A stretch of DNA of 64,000 bases, from the NCBI GenBank assembly GCA_902519635.1, contig CABYKW010000001.1:12563-76562 (forward strand). Direction: 5' to 3'. The stretch is from an uncultured Pelagibacteraceae bacterium. Its GTDB lineage: Bacteria > Pseudomonadota > Alphaproteobacteria > Pelagibacterales > Pelagibacteraceae. The notes under the pieces were generated by a model. The model was not told the origin of the DNA and made no database searches. It worked only from the letters and a program-made list of their open reading frames with translations. Shown here one piece after another: positions 11,904 through 20,913 of this stretch. The stretch's first letter is position 1; each line of letters begins with the position of its first letter. Both the position numbers and the translations under genes were made by a program.

Positions 11904-13196
11904 TTAAGCTGCTAAAGCTTGCTTAATATCTGCTATGATGTCATCAGGATGTTCAATACCTATTGAAAGTCTAACATAACCCGGTGTTACGCCAGCAGCC
12001 AATAATTCCTGATCATTAAGTTGACTATGAGTTGTAGTAGCAGGATGTATTGCTAAACTTCTTGCATCACCAATGTTAGCAACATGATAAAGCAACTTTA
12101 AATTATCAATAAATTTAGAACCAGCATCTCTAGTACCAACATCCATTCCAACTAATGAGCCATATCCACCTTGCATGTATTTCTTAGCTCTTTCTTTAAT
12201 CTCACCTTGATGATTAGTAGGGTAGATTATATTTTTAACTTTCTTTTGTGTTTCTAAGAAAGAGACAACTTTCTCTGCATTACTGCAATGTTGTTTCATT
12301 CTAAGAGCAACAGTTTCCAAACCTTGAATAATTTGGAAAGCATTAAATGGACTTAATGGAGCGCCTAAGTCTCTAAGTAAAACCACTCTTGCTCTAATTG
12401 CAAAAGGAATGTTAGCTCCTGTTAGTTGAGGAACTGCATCTGCCCATATAGCACCACCATAACTTTGATCAGGTTCATTCATTAATGGTTGTCTTTTTCT
12501 GTCTTTTGTCCAGTCAAAGTTACCACCATCTACAATGATTCCACCTATTGAAGTTCCGTGACCTCCAATATATTTTGTCAAAGAGTGTATTACTATTGCA
12601 GCACCATGAGCTAAAGGTTTACATATTACAGGGGAAGCAGTGTTGTCTATAATTAAAGGTATTCCTTTTTTTCTACCAATATCTGCAACCTCTTTAATTG
12701 GAAAAACTCGAAGATAAGGATTTGGACAAGACTCTCCGTAATAAGCTCTTGTTTTATTATCTGTCAACTTCTCAAAGTTTTTTGGGTCAGCTGGATCTGC
12801 AAATCTAACTTCAATACCTTGTTGTCTCAAAGTATTTTTAAATAAATTTACTGTTCCTCCATATAAATCTGTAGAAGCAACAACATTATCACCAGCTTGT
12901 GCTACGTTTTGTACACTAAATGCTGATGCTGCTTGACCAGAGCCAACTGCCACGGCAGCTAAACCGCCTTCTAATGCAGCAACTCTTTTCTCAAGAACAT
13001 CACATGTTGGATTCATGATCCTTGTGTAAATATTTCCAAATTCTTTCAAACCAAATAAATTTGCTGCTGTTTCAGCATTTTTAAATTGATAAGAAGAAGT
13101 TTGATAAATCGGAACTGCTACTGCAGTAGTTGCGGGGTCGCTTCTGTACTCACCACCGTGTAACCCAATAGTTTCCGGATGTTTAAAATTAGCCAT
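11904..13196 (-). CDS. metY: O-acetylhomoserine sulfhydrylase / aminocarboxypropyltransferase
   Basis: PLP enzyme that makes homocysteine from O-acetylhomoserine and sulfide (or methionine from methanethiol). The 430-residue protein has the Cys/Met-metabolism fold, with the PLP lysine in IHSLTKYIGGHG near residue 208. The N-terminal HGG and YQTSSYQF are typical of the OAH branch, which is longer than cystathionine synthases. The start at 13196 is fixed by GGAG at 13204-13207, seven bases upstream. The leader carries SAM-II, a terminator and SAM-V, so expression should fall when S-adenosylmethionine is plentiful. It is divergent from the sox operon. Confidence 0.93.
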   Translation of the reverse strand: MANFKHPETIGLHGGEYRSDPATTAVAVPIYQTSSYQFKNAETAANLFGLKEFGNIYTRIMNPTCDVLEKRVAALEGGLAAVAVGSGQAASAFSVQNVAQAGDNVVASTDLYGGTVNLFKNTLRQQGIEVRFADPADPKNFEKLTDNKTRAYYGESCPNPYLRVFPIKEVADIGRKKGIPLIIDNTASPVICKPLAHGAAIVIHSLTKYIGGHGTSIGGIIVDGGNFDWTKDRKRQPLMNEPDQSYGGAIWADAVPQLTGANIPFAIRARVVLLRDLGAPLSPFNAFQIIQGLETVALRMKQHCSNAEKVVSFLETQKKVKNIIYPTNHQGEIKERAKKYMQGGYGSLVGMDVGTRDAGSKFIDNLKLLYHVANIGDARSLAIHPATTTHSQLNDQELLAAGVTPGYVRLSIGIEHPDDIIADIKQALAA

Positions 13197-13203
13197 TTTT
13201 TTT

Positions 13204-13260
13204 CTCCTTTTTTAGTACTTCGACGAAATGTCGGGTGTACAATAAAGTTCAAATACCCGG
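13204..13260 (-). promoter_or_regulatory. SAM-V riboswitch overlapping the metY ribosome-binding site
   Basis: Read on the minus strand, CGGGT (13259-13255) pairs with ACCCG (13236-13232). A GTAC in the first loop (13240-13237) can pair with GTAC at 13218-13215 just before TAAAAAAGGAG, forming the SAM-II/SAM-V type pseudoknot. A small hairpin CGAC/GTCG lies between. The 3' strand runs straight into the Shine-Dalgarno GGAG, so bound SAM would hide the ribosome-binding site. SAM-V before metY is established for SAR11. Confidence 0.85.
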
Positions 13261-13280
13261 TTTTAATTTGAGAATATTTC

Positions 13281-13309
13281 AAAAAAAAACCACCGGCTAA
13301 AGCGGTGGT
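13281..13309 (-). terminator. Rho-independent terminator between the two SAM riboswitches
   Basis: On the minus strand ACCACCG (13309-13303) pairs with CGGTGGT (13295-13289) around the loop CTTTAGC, followed by nine T (13289-13281). The 5' stem edge and loop CGCTTTAGC (13304-13296) are exactly complementary to GCTAAAGCG (13331-13323) in SAM-II, so terminator and anti-terminator would exclude each other. Confidence 0.88.
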
Positions 13310-13321
13310 CATTAGACTGTG

Positions 13322-13375
13322 TCGCTTTAGCTGGATTTGTTGAGCGCTCAGCAATTTGAATTAAATCAGCGCTAC
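13322..13375 (-). promoter_or_regulatory. SAM-II riboswitch of the metY leader
   Basis: The minus-strand sequence matches the SAM-II consensus: AGCGCTGATTTAA (13373-13361), the returning P1 strand GAGCGCT (13349-13343), and the pseudoknot strand AGCTAAAG (13332-13325). It is directly followed by an intrinsic terminator, consistent with transcription-level control by S-adenosylmethionine. SAM-V lies downstream for translation-level control of the same gene. Confidence 0.9.
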
Positions 13376-13379
13376 CCAC

Positions 13380-13408
13380 ACTTAACTACCTTTCTTAATT
13401 AGTGTCAA
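13380..13408 (-). promoter_or_regulatory. Promoter of the metY transcript
   Basis: TTGACA (13408-13403) and TTAAGT (13385-13380) are 17 bases apart on the minus strand. The predicted start, near 13373, coincides with the first base of the SAM-II P1 stem, so the riboswitch would form the very 5' end of the RNA. This agreement supports an otherwise weak -10 match. Confidence 0.55.
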
Positions 13409-13512
13409 GTTGTATATAAATACCTGAATTTCAAGCTTTATAGCCATACTTCCTGATACCATTTCGCCATGGATTTATTTTGTTATTTTCGACTTTTTTG
13501 CTAGTTTGAACT

Positions 13513-14763
13513 GTGAAAAAAAAATATTCAATTTTTACTCTTATAAAAAATGCCTTTTCTAATAATGAAAATTGGCAAAAAATGTGGAAGAGCCCTGAGC
13601 CAAAAAAAACCTATGATGTGATTGTAGTAGGAGGCGGAGGTCATGGATTAGGTACTGCTTATTATTTAGCCAAAGAACATGGGATAAAAAATATTGCCGT
13701 TATTGAAAAAGGTTGGATAGGAAGTGGAAATACTGGACGAAACACTACAATTATAAGATCTAATTATCTTTGGAATGAAAGTGCTTTTCTTTACGATCAT
13801 TCAGTAAAGTTATGGGAAAATTTATCTCAAGAATTAAATTATAATATGATGTTTAGTCAAAGAGGTGTGATGAATTTGGCTCACAATGAGCACGACATTA
13901 AAGAAATGAAAAGGAGAATAAGCGCTAATAGACTTAATGGTCTTGATACTCGATGGTTAGATACTAAAGAAATTAAAAGATTAGTTCCTATAATGAACAC
14001 AGACAATTTAAGATATCCAGTATTAGGTGCTGCTTTCCAACCTAGAGGAGGAGTGGCAAGACACGATGCTATTGCTTGGGGTTTTGCAATGAGAGCTGAT
14101 GAAATGGGAGTAGACATAATTCAAAATTGTGAAGTTCATAGTATTAAAACAAAGAATGGTAAAGTTGAAGGAGTTAAAACTTCTAAAGGCTTCATAAGTG
14201 CTAAAAAAGTAGCTGTAGTAGCATCCGGTCATACGAGTGTATTAGCAAAAACTGCAGGGGTAAGATTGCCATTACAAAGCCGACCGTTACAAGCTTTAGT
14301 TTCTGAACCTATTAAACCTGTAATAAATACAGTAGTGATGTCTAATGCAGTTCACGCTTATGTAAGCCAATCGGATAAAGGAGAATTAGTTATTGGAGCT
14401 GGAACTGATGGATATAATTCGTTTACTCAAAGAGGGGGGTACGATGTTATAGAAGAAACCGTTAGAGCTATTGTTGAACTATATCCAATATTTGGAAAAA
14501 TGAAAATGCTACGTCAGTGGGGAGGTATAGTAGATATTTGCCCTGATGCTAGCCCAATAATAAGCAAGTGCGAAGTGAAAGGATTATATTTTAATTGTGG
14601 TTGGGGAACAGGCGGTTTTAAAGCAACACCTGGTAGCGCTAATGTTTTTGCACATACTGTTGCTAACGATGAACCGCACAAAATAAATGCTGCTTTCAAT
14701 TTAGAGAGATTTTCTGATGGTAGACTTATAGATGAACATGGAGCAGCAGCGGTAGCACACTAG
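13513..14763 (+). CDS. soxB: Sarcosine oxidase beta subunit
   Basis: Flavin subunit of heterotetrameric sarcosine oxidase, which demethylates sarcosine to glycine and passes the methyl group to tetrahydrofolate. The 416-residue protein starts at GTG 13513. Its N-terminus ([11 protein letters not shown], then [13 protein letters not shown]) is typical of SoxB. The FAD fold [18 protein letters not shown] is near residue 40, and [14 protein letters not shown] near residue 75 is the family's flavin-site signature. The soxD gene follows after two bases. It is divergent from metY, so the promoter must lie in 13381-13512; I could not settle it. Confidence 0.95.
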   Translation: MKKKYSIFTLIKNAFSNNENWQKMWKSPEPKKTYDVIVVGGGGHGLGTAYYLAKEHGIKNIAVIEKGWIGSGNTGRNTTIIRSNYLWNESAFLYDHSVKLWENLSQELNYNMMFSQRGVMNLAHNEHDIKEMKRRISANRLNGLDTRWLDTKEIKRLVPIMNTDNLRYPVLGAAFQPRGGVARHDAIAWGFAMRADEMGVDIIQNCEVHSIKTKNGKVEGVKTSKGFISAKKVAVVASGHTSVLAKTAGVRLPLQSRPLQALVSEPIKPVINTVVMSNAVHAYVSQSDKGELVIGAGTDGYNSFTQRGGYDVIEETVRAIVELYPIFGKMKMLRQWGGIVDICPDASPIISKCEVKGLYFNCGWGTGGFKATPGSANVFAHTVANDEPHKINAAFNLERFSDGRLIDEHGAAAVAH

Positions 14764-14765
14764 AT

Positions 14766-15116
14766 ATGATTTTAATAAATTGTCCTTATTGTGGTGAAAG
14801 AGATCAATCAGAGTTTTCTAATGGAGGCGAAGCTCATGTAGCACGACCAGAAAATTCTGAAAATCTTAATGACAAAGACTGGGGACAATATGTTTTTTAT
14901 CGAGACAATCCTAAAGGAATTTTTTATGAACGATGGGTCCATTCTCATGGATGTAGAAAATGGTTTAATGCTGTTAGAAATACGTCTACAGATGAAATAT
15001 TAGCAATTTACAAATTAAATGAAAATCCACCTAGTAAAGAAAGTTTTACAAACACTTTAAAAACGCCTTCAGGAGAACCAAAAGTTGGTTCTGGAAACTT
15101 TACGGTAAAAAAGTAG
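14766..15116 (+). CDS. soxD: Sarcosine oxidase delta subunit
   Basis: Small zinc-binding subunit of heterotetrameric sarcosine oxidase. The 116-residue protein has the N-terminal CPYCGERDQSEF and the HxxGCRKWF motif near residue 60, which together supply the Cys/His zinc ligands of the family. The Lys-rich tail is longer than needed for the core domain. It lies between soxB and soxA with gaps of two and three bases, the conserved soxBDAG order. Confidence 0.94.
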   Translation: MILINCPYCGERDQSEFSNGGEAHVARPENSENLNDKDWGQYVFYRDNPKGIFYERWVHSHGCRKWFNAVRNTSTDEILAIYKLNENPPSKESFTNTLKTPSGEPKVGSGNFTVKK

Positions 15117-15119
15117 ATT

Positions 15120-18105
15120 ATGAGTGCTGCAGATAACAAAAATTCTTCCTATATAACTGACAAAGAAGTTTCTTTTAAATTTGATGGAAAAAAATATATT
15201 GGTTATGAAGGAGACACGATTGCTTCAGCTTTATTGAGAAACAACGTCAGGTTAGTTGCCAGAAGCTTCAAATATCACAGACCTAGAGGTATCTACACAT
15301 GTGGAATAGAAGAACCAAATGGAATAGTTCAAATTTTAAATGAACATAATGAACCCAATACTAGAGCTACGGTAAAACAAATTTATGAAGGAATAAGAGT
15401 AAGTAGTCAAAATCGTTGGCCATCGCTTAATTTAGATATTGGTTCAATAAATAACTTATTATCACCTATGTTTTCTGCAGGTTTTTATTACAAAACTTTC
15501 ATGGGTCCAAAAGGTTTCTGGAAAAGAATTTATGAGCCAATAATTAGGAGAACAGCTGGACTTGGTAAGCCCCCCAAGGAATTTAGATCTAAAAGTATTC
15601 ATCAAAATCATAACGTTGATATTGTTATTATTGGCGGAGGTTTAAGTGGATTAATTACTGCAAGAAAATTGATCAATACTCAATATGATGTTTTGCTTTT
15701 AGAACAAGATAGTTTTCTAGGGGGTATACTAAAAAATTCAAAAAAAATAAAAAAAATTAGCAACAAAGAACCAAATGAATGGATAAACGAAACAGAAAAA
15801 CTTATTAAAGACTCAAAAAATATAAAGATATTAAAAAACTCACTAGTAACTTCCTACAATTTTACAAACCATTTAATTGCTTTAGAGGATAAAAGTGTAG
15901 GAAAAAAAATTGACAATAATAAATCCGAGTTAACTCTACACAAAATTAGAACCACACACACTATTTTGGCTAATGGACATATTGAGCGATTTATTTCGTT
16001 TAGAAATAATGACTTACCAGGAGTAATGTTAGCTGCATCTTTTGAAAAATATATCCATCGATATGGAGTAGTACCAGAAACTAGTCCTGTAATTTTTACA
16101 AATAACTCTACAACAGCCTCACTTTTAAAATCACTAGTTGACCTTGGTCATAAACCAGCAGCTTACGTAGACTCAAGAAGTAAAGACAAAATAGGGAGAA
16201 AACTTTTAAACTATTTAGAGAAAAACAATATTCCTTTTTATATTAATGCTGAAGTGGAAGGTTGCGATGGCAATAAAAAAATAAAGACTATATCAATCAA
16301 AAAATCTAATAAAATTATTAAAGTAAAATCTTCGATGCTTTGCATCTCTGGTGGAATAAATCCTGATATACATTTATTTACCCAATCAAAAGGCTTGGTT
16401 AAATGGGATGATAAACTTGTTACTTTTAAACCAGATGTTTCCTTTCAAAATACTATAACTTTAGGATCTGTAAGCGGAAACTATAATTATGAGAAAACAG
16501 TTGAAGAAATTAATAACAAATTATCTTTTTTAAAAACGAAAAATATCAAATTGAAGATAGAACTAAACGATATCAGTAATTTTAATATAAAAGAGCTTTG
16601 GGAAACGAAGCATGAGATAAAATCTAATTGGTCTAAATCTTTTATAGATTTACACAATGACGTAACAACAAAAGATCTTAAACAAGCAGTTAGAGAAGGG
16701 TTTGATCGCATCGAACATCTAAAGCGATTTACAACTAATAGTATGGGTACTGATCAGGGAAAAATTAGTAGCATTAATTCTTTAGGAATAGTCTCAAAAA
16801 TTTTAAAAAAGAAAATCTCAGAAGTAGGAACAACGACCTATAGACCTCCTTATGCTCCTCTTAGCTTTTCAGCTATTGCTGGAAGAAACACTTACGAATT
16901 TTATGATCCTCAAAGAAAAACTCCTATTCATAATTGGCATATAGAAAACAAAGCAGTATTTGAAGATGTAGGTCAGTGGAAAAGACCCTGGTATTTTAAA
17001 AAATTTGAAATGGAAAGTATGCATCTAGCTGTACAAAGAGAGTCCGAACAAACCAGAAAAAACTGCTGGTATCCTAGACGGAAGCACTCTTGGAAAAATA
17101 GAAATAAAAGGAAAAGATTCTTTGGAATTTATGAATCTTATATACACAAATGCATTTACTAAAATGAAACCAATGAGTTCAAGATATGCGCTTATGTTAG
17201 GTGAAGATGGAATGATCAAAGATGATGGTATAGTCTGCAAATTTAATGATAAACATTTTATAGTAACGACTACTTCAGGGGGAGCTCCTAAAGTTTTAGC
17301 TGATATGGAAGAATATCTTCAAACTGAATGGCCGCATCTTCAAGTTTATGTGAATTCAATTACTGAGCAATTTAGCACATTTAATATTAGTGGCCCAAAA
17401 TCAAGAGACATAGTGAGCAAAGTATTTACTGATGTTGACTTTAGTAATGAGAACTTTCCTTTTATGACTTTTAAAGTTTTTGATTACATGGATACAGAAG
17501 TTAGAATCATGAGAGCTAGTTTTACCGGAGAACTTGGATATGAGATTTATATAACTCCTAATAAAGCTTTGGAACTATGGAAAAAAATATTTCATTTCGG
17601 AAAAGAGTACGATCTTGTGCCTTATGGTACAGAAACAATGCATTTGTTGAGAGCAGAAAAGGGCTATGTTGTAATAGGTCAAGAGACTGATGGAACTGTA
17701 ACACCTCTCGATTTAAATTTTAATTGGATGATAGGTAAAAAGAAAAAAGATTTTATTGGAAAAAGGTCTTTAACTAGAAGCGATACATCTCGAGATGATC
17801 GAAAACAATTAGTTGGAATTATTCCTATAGATAAATCTGAATTTATCGAAGAAGGGCAACATGTTGTAGAATGTGAGAGATTGCCTAAACGAATAACAAC
17901 TCCAGTAGAATATCTTGGCCATGTTTCATCAAGCTACCATAGCCCTAATCTTAACCACTGTATTGCAATGGCAATGATAAAAGGAGGTAACAAACTTATG
18001 GGTAGTAAATTATTTGTCTCTTCAACTTATGGAACTAAAAACATACCGGTTGAGGTTGTTAGTCCAGTTTTTATTGATCCAGAAAATAAGAGGTTAGTAT
18101 CATGA
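15120..18105 (+). CDS. soxA: Sarcosine oxidase alpha subunit, interrupted by an apparent +1 frameshift
   Basis: Large subunit carrying NAD and the folate-binding site that accepts the methyl group as methylene-tetrahydrofolate. Two overlapping frames (15120-17162 and 17122-18105) together encode one protein of about 994 residues, the usual SoxA length. The N-terminal ferredoxin-like domain holds FKYHRPRGIYTCG, a dinucleotide fold IIGGGLSGL lies near residue 170, and a C-terminal GcvT-like folate domain runs from about residue 640. The frame is lost in an A6 run at 17057-17062. With one A fewer it reads TRKTAGILDGSTLGKIEIKG, the family sequence at that point. The frame otherwise looks intact, so sequence error is likelier than true inactivation. 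It overlaps soxG by ATGA. Confidence 0.9.
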
Positions 18106-18623
18106 CACAATTATTATCATCTCAAGGCATAGATATTTCTCAAAAAAATTTTCAACAGATCATCATTAGAGGTGATGGAAAAGATCAATTTAATGAAAAA
18201 ATAAACCAGGAAATCTCCACATTTCCTCCATCTAAAAATCTTGAAGTAACAACAAATGATAAATTTATATTTGCAAAAAATTCCTTTGATCAGTGGAGTC
18301 TGATTTATTTAGTAGAACAGGATTATAAAGAAATTTTGAAGTTTATTTCTAAAATTAATTCAAATGATGAAATTCTTGCTTCGGATTATTCTTATGGTCA
18401 AGTTTACTTTGAAATTTCTGGCGAAAATAAAAATGAATTTTTAAATCAATTAACTCATTTTGATTTGCGTTTAAAAAAATTTCCAGCTTTTACAATGGCT
18501 CAAACTTTGATAGCTAAAATAGATTGCACCATATATAATTTGAAAGACAAATATATTGTAAGTTGTAATAGATCTTTTGAAGATTATTTCAAAGATCGTC
18601 TTAAAGACACTGCTAATAATTGA
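18102..18623 (+). CDS. soxG: Sarcosine oxidase gamma subunit
   Basis: Fourth subunit of heterotetrameric sarcosine oxidase, with a fold related to the folate-binding GcvT domain but without known catalytic residues. The 173-residue sequence is divergent. Recognition rests on the ATGA overlap with soxA, on length, and on family-like stretches such as FEISGENKNEFLNQLTHFDL and the C-terminal YIVSCNRSFEDYF. SoxG is the least conserved subunit, so the assignment leans on gene order. Confidence 0.85.
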   Translation: MTQLLSSQGIDISQKNFQQIIIRGDGKDQFNEKINQEISTFPPSKNLEVTTNDKFIFAKNSFDQWSLIYLVEQDYKEILKFISKINSNDEILASDYSYGQVYFEISGENKNEFLNQLTHFDLRLKKFPAFTMAQTLIAKIDCTIYNLKDKYIVSCNRSFEDYFKDRLKDTANN

Positions 18624-18624
18624 T

Positions 18625-20362
18625 ATGAAAAAAATTTTTATATTAATAATTTTAATTTTTTATCCTGCAAATTTCATCACCGCTTCTGAAAGATCAGAAA
18701 AAGAAATGAAATTAGGAGTATTTAAAGAAGATCTTAAACAAATTGGAAGATATAAAGCCATAAAGTATTCTCCTGAAGGACTTTTCCCAGAAAATTTAAA
18801 ATCTTTTTACTCTAAATCCCAAAAAGCCCAAGATGAAGTTTCTAGGATTTTTGTGAAACAAAAACACCTTTTGGAGAAATATCCAGCTCGAATGATGAAA
18901 GGTATGGCTTATTTTGAGTTTTTTTATATGCAACAACTTAAGGACAATTCACGGGCAATAGCAAGGTTTGAAGACAATTATCCTTCTCTATCATCAAAAC
19001 AAACAATGCAAAAAATATATAATTTGAATAAAGCTAGAAAGACAATGAGGGAAGCATTGGGTTTGACTCTTGATGATGATCCAAAAAAAGTTTTAGATTC
19101 TTATTATGCAATGTATCTATTGTTCTCTCAAAGCAAAACTGAAGTAGTCAAATTAACAAAAGAAGAGAAAGAAAAAATAAAAATTAATTCTAATATTACC
19201 AAAGATTTAGGTGGAGTAAAAAGTAATTGAAAAATATAAAGAACAAAGATTAACAAAAAAAAAATTTAATAAGGAATTTAACAAAAATTTTAGAAAATTA
19301 GAAAGATCATTACAAAAAGGTGAAAAGTATAAAGAGTATGAATTAATAAGTTCTTTAGTTACTGAACTTCCAGAATTAAAAGACAAAAGTCTATCGGCCT
19401 CAATTAGCGGTTTTAAACTTGCAGAATTTATAGTAAAAGATTTAAAGAAAAATAATTTACCTAAACGATTTAACCAAGATTTATCTGAAGCCGATTTTAC
19501 TGATTTCAACGAAGATCAATTAAAAGCACTAGGAAAAATCACAGAACTTACAAAAGTAAATAAAAATAAAAAATCAAATGAGATACAAATTGATATTTTA
19601 AATCTTGAAGACAATGGTCTTCCAGTTAATAAACTATTAGATGTTTACAGAAAAGATTTAAATGTAAGCTTAGATTCATTAAATATGCAGCTTGCTTCGG
19701 TAGAAGAGATGAACAGATGGGCATTGAGTGATTGGGCTAATGCATGGAAAAGTCCTATTCCAACCAAGATCCAAGATGCAACAGGGATTGAAATAAATTT
19801 ATCTGACTCACAAATTGAAGAAGTTAAAGCACAATTAGCAATGCAAAACTTCAGAGAAATTATTGATATTGATGATTTTAAAGATGTAATTTCAAATGAA
19901 TCTTTATCTGATATTCAAAATACCATTTCCCAAGCCACACAGTCTTTTAGTTTTTCTTTTACATTGGATAATTTTGCTCAAGCGTTAGGAGATTTAAGAG
20001 GTTTAGATATTAATAATTATGCTGATCTTACTGACTTGGCAAATGCTCAGCATGGAGCTAATTGGTCAGTAGAAGAATACGCTTCAGCTTACCAAGACAA
20101 TTTAGATGTTATCGAACAACTTGCACGAGGAAATTTAAGTGATTTTGATGCTGGAGCTTTAGCTGCTGCTGCAGGAAGTAGCTTACAAGAAGTAGCTGAT
20201 ACGATTGCGGCCGCTAGTGCGGCTGGAGTCACTGTAGATTTAGATGCTACATTTCAAGGAATGGGTTATGATGATTTTGCTGCCGCGGTAGCTGCTTATA
20301 ATGCTCAGTATGGAACGAATTATACTGTTGATCAAGCTAAAGAAGCTTTAGGTCAAAACTAA
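18625..20362 (+). CDS. Large secreted protein of unknown function, interrupted by an apparent +1 frameshift
   Basis: Two frames (18625-19230 and about 19220-20362) join into one protein of about 578 residues if one A is removed from the A5 run at 19218-19222, giving DLGGVKVIEKYKEQ. The second frame is open from 19220 but has no ATG until 19685, which argues against a separate gene. A signal peptide (MKKIFILIILIFYPANFITA) begins two bases after the soxG stop. The first 400 residues are rich in Lys, Glu, Asn and helical. The last 120 are acidic and alanine-rich, with two copies of an NAQxGxNxxVxxxxxA unit (around 20042 and 20302). I do not recognise the family. A link to the sox operon is only positional. 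Confidence 0.6.
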
Positions 20363-20913
20363 TTTTTATAAGGCGTTCTATTAAAAATTCTTCTTACGTA
20401 CGGCTCAAAGTCTTTCAAACTTAATGATTTGTAATTAGGATCAAAAGATTTTTGATCCCATTTTTCACAGAAATGAACAGTATCTTTGAAATATTTATGG
20501 TCCTTAAATTTGTCTCTAGCATTTTTATTTCCGCCAAGGTGATGAGCATAATAATACATTTGAAATATGCCGTGATTAGCAATTATCCAATAAGTCTTTT
20601 CACTTACATAGGGTTTTAAAACTGCTGCAGCATATTCAGCATGATTTAATGGAGCTAATTCATCTCCAATGTCATGTAGTAAGGCAGCCACTATCATTTC
20701 ATCGCTTGCACCGTCTTTTAATGCTCTAGTAGCAGTTTGCAAAGAGTGCTCCAATCTTGAAACTTGGTAACCCTCTAAAGTTTTTGTAAGAGTGCTCATA
20801 AATTTTAATATTCTATCAGCTGTTCCTTCCACAAACTTTTTTTCATGTTCATCAAGAAGAAGATAATCTTCTCTAGTTCCTTTTTTCATCTCTTTAAAAC
20901 TAACTTTACTCAT
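20359..20913 (-). CDS. HD-domain non-heme-iron oxygenase, PhnZ/TmpB-like
   Basis: The 184-residue protein has the HD fold with candidate ligands His56, His80, Asp81, His91, His114 and Asp153, the set used by the mixed-valent di-iron oxygenases PhnZ, TmpB and myo-inositol oxygenase. TmpB cleaves the C-P bond of an alpha-hydroxy trimethylammonio-phosphonate to give glycine betaine and phosphate. Its start overlaps the end of the TmpA-like dioxygenase gene (ATGA), the pairing that defines this pathway. The Tyr-x-x-Glu that I recall preceding the first His in PhnZ is not in the same register here (LEGY), so substrate or chemistry may differ. A plain HD phosphohydrolase is the alternative. It converges with the secreted-protein gene, overlapping by four bases. 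Confidence 0.65.
   Translation of the reverse strand: MSKVSFKEMKKGTREDYLLLDEHEKKFVEGTADRILKFMSTLTKTLEGYQVSRLEHSLQTATRALKDGASDEMIVAALLHDIGDELAPLNHAEYAAAVLKPYVSEKTYWIIANHGIFQMYYYAHHLGGNKNARDKFKDHKYFKDTVHFCEKWDQKSFDPNYKSLSLKDFEPYVRRIFNRTPYKN

Noticed and set aside
17122..18105. A separate aminomethyltransferase-like gene after soxA.
   Set aside because: Its sequence is the C-terminal folate domain of SoxA in the +1 frame, and the break sits in an A-run; it is part of soxA.
19207..19509. A 100-codon minus-strand open frame over the junction of the broken secreted-protein gene.
   Set aside because: The plus-strand frame here reads as a sensible continuation of the upstream protein; the minus frame has no family resemblance or translation signal.
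19685..20362. An independent 225-residue gene starting at 19685.
   Set aside because: The same frame is open for 465 further bases upstream with coherent coding sequence, so the ATG at 19685 is internal.
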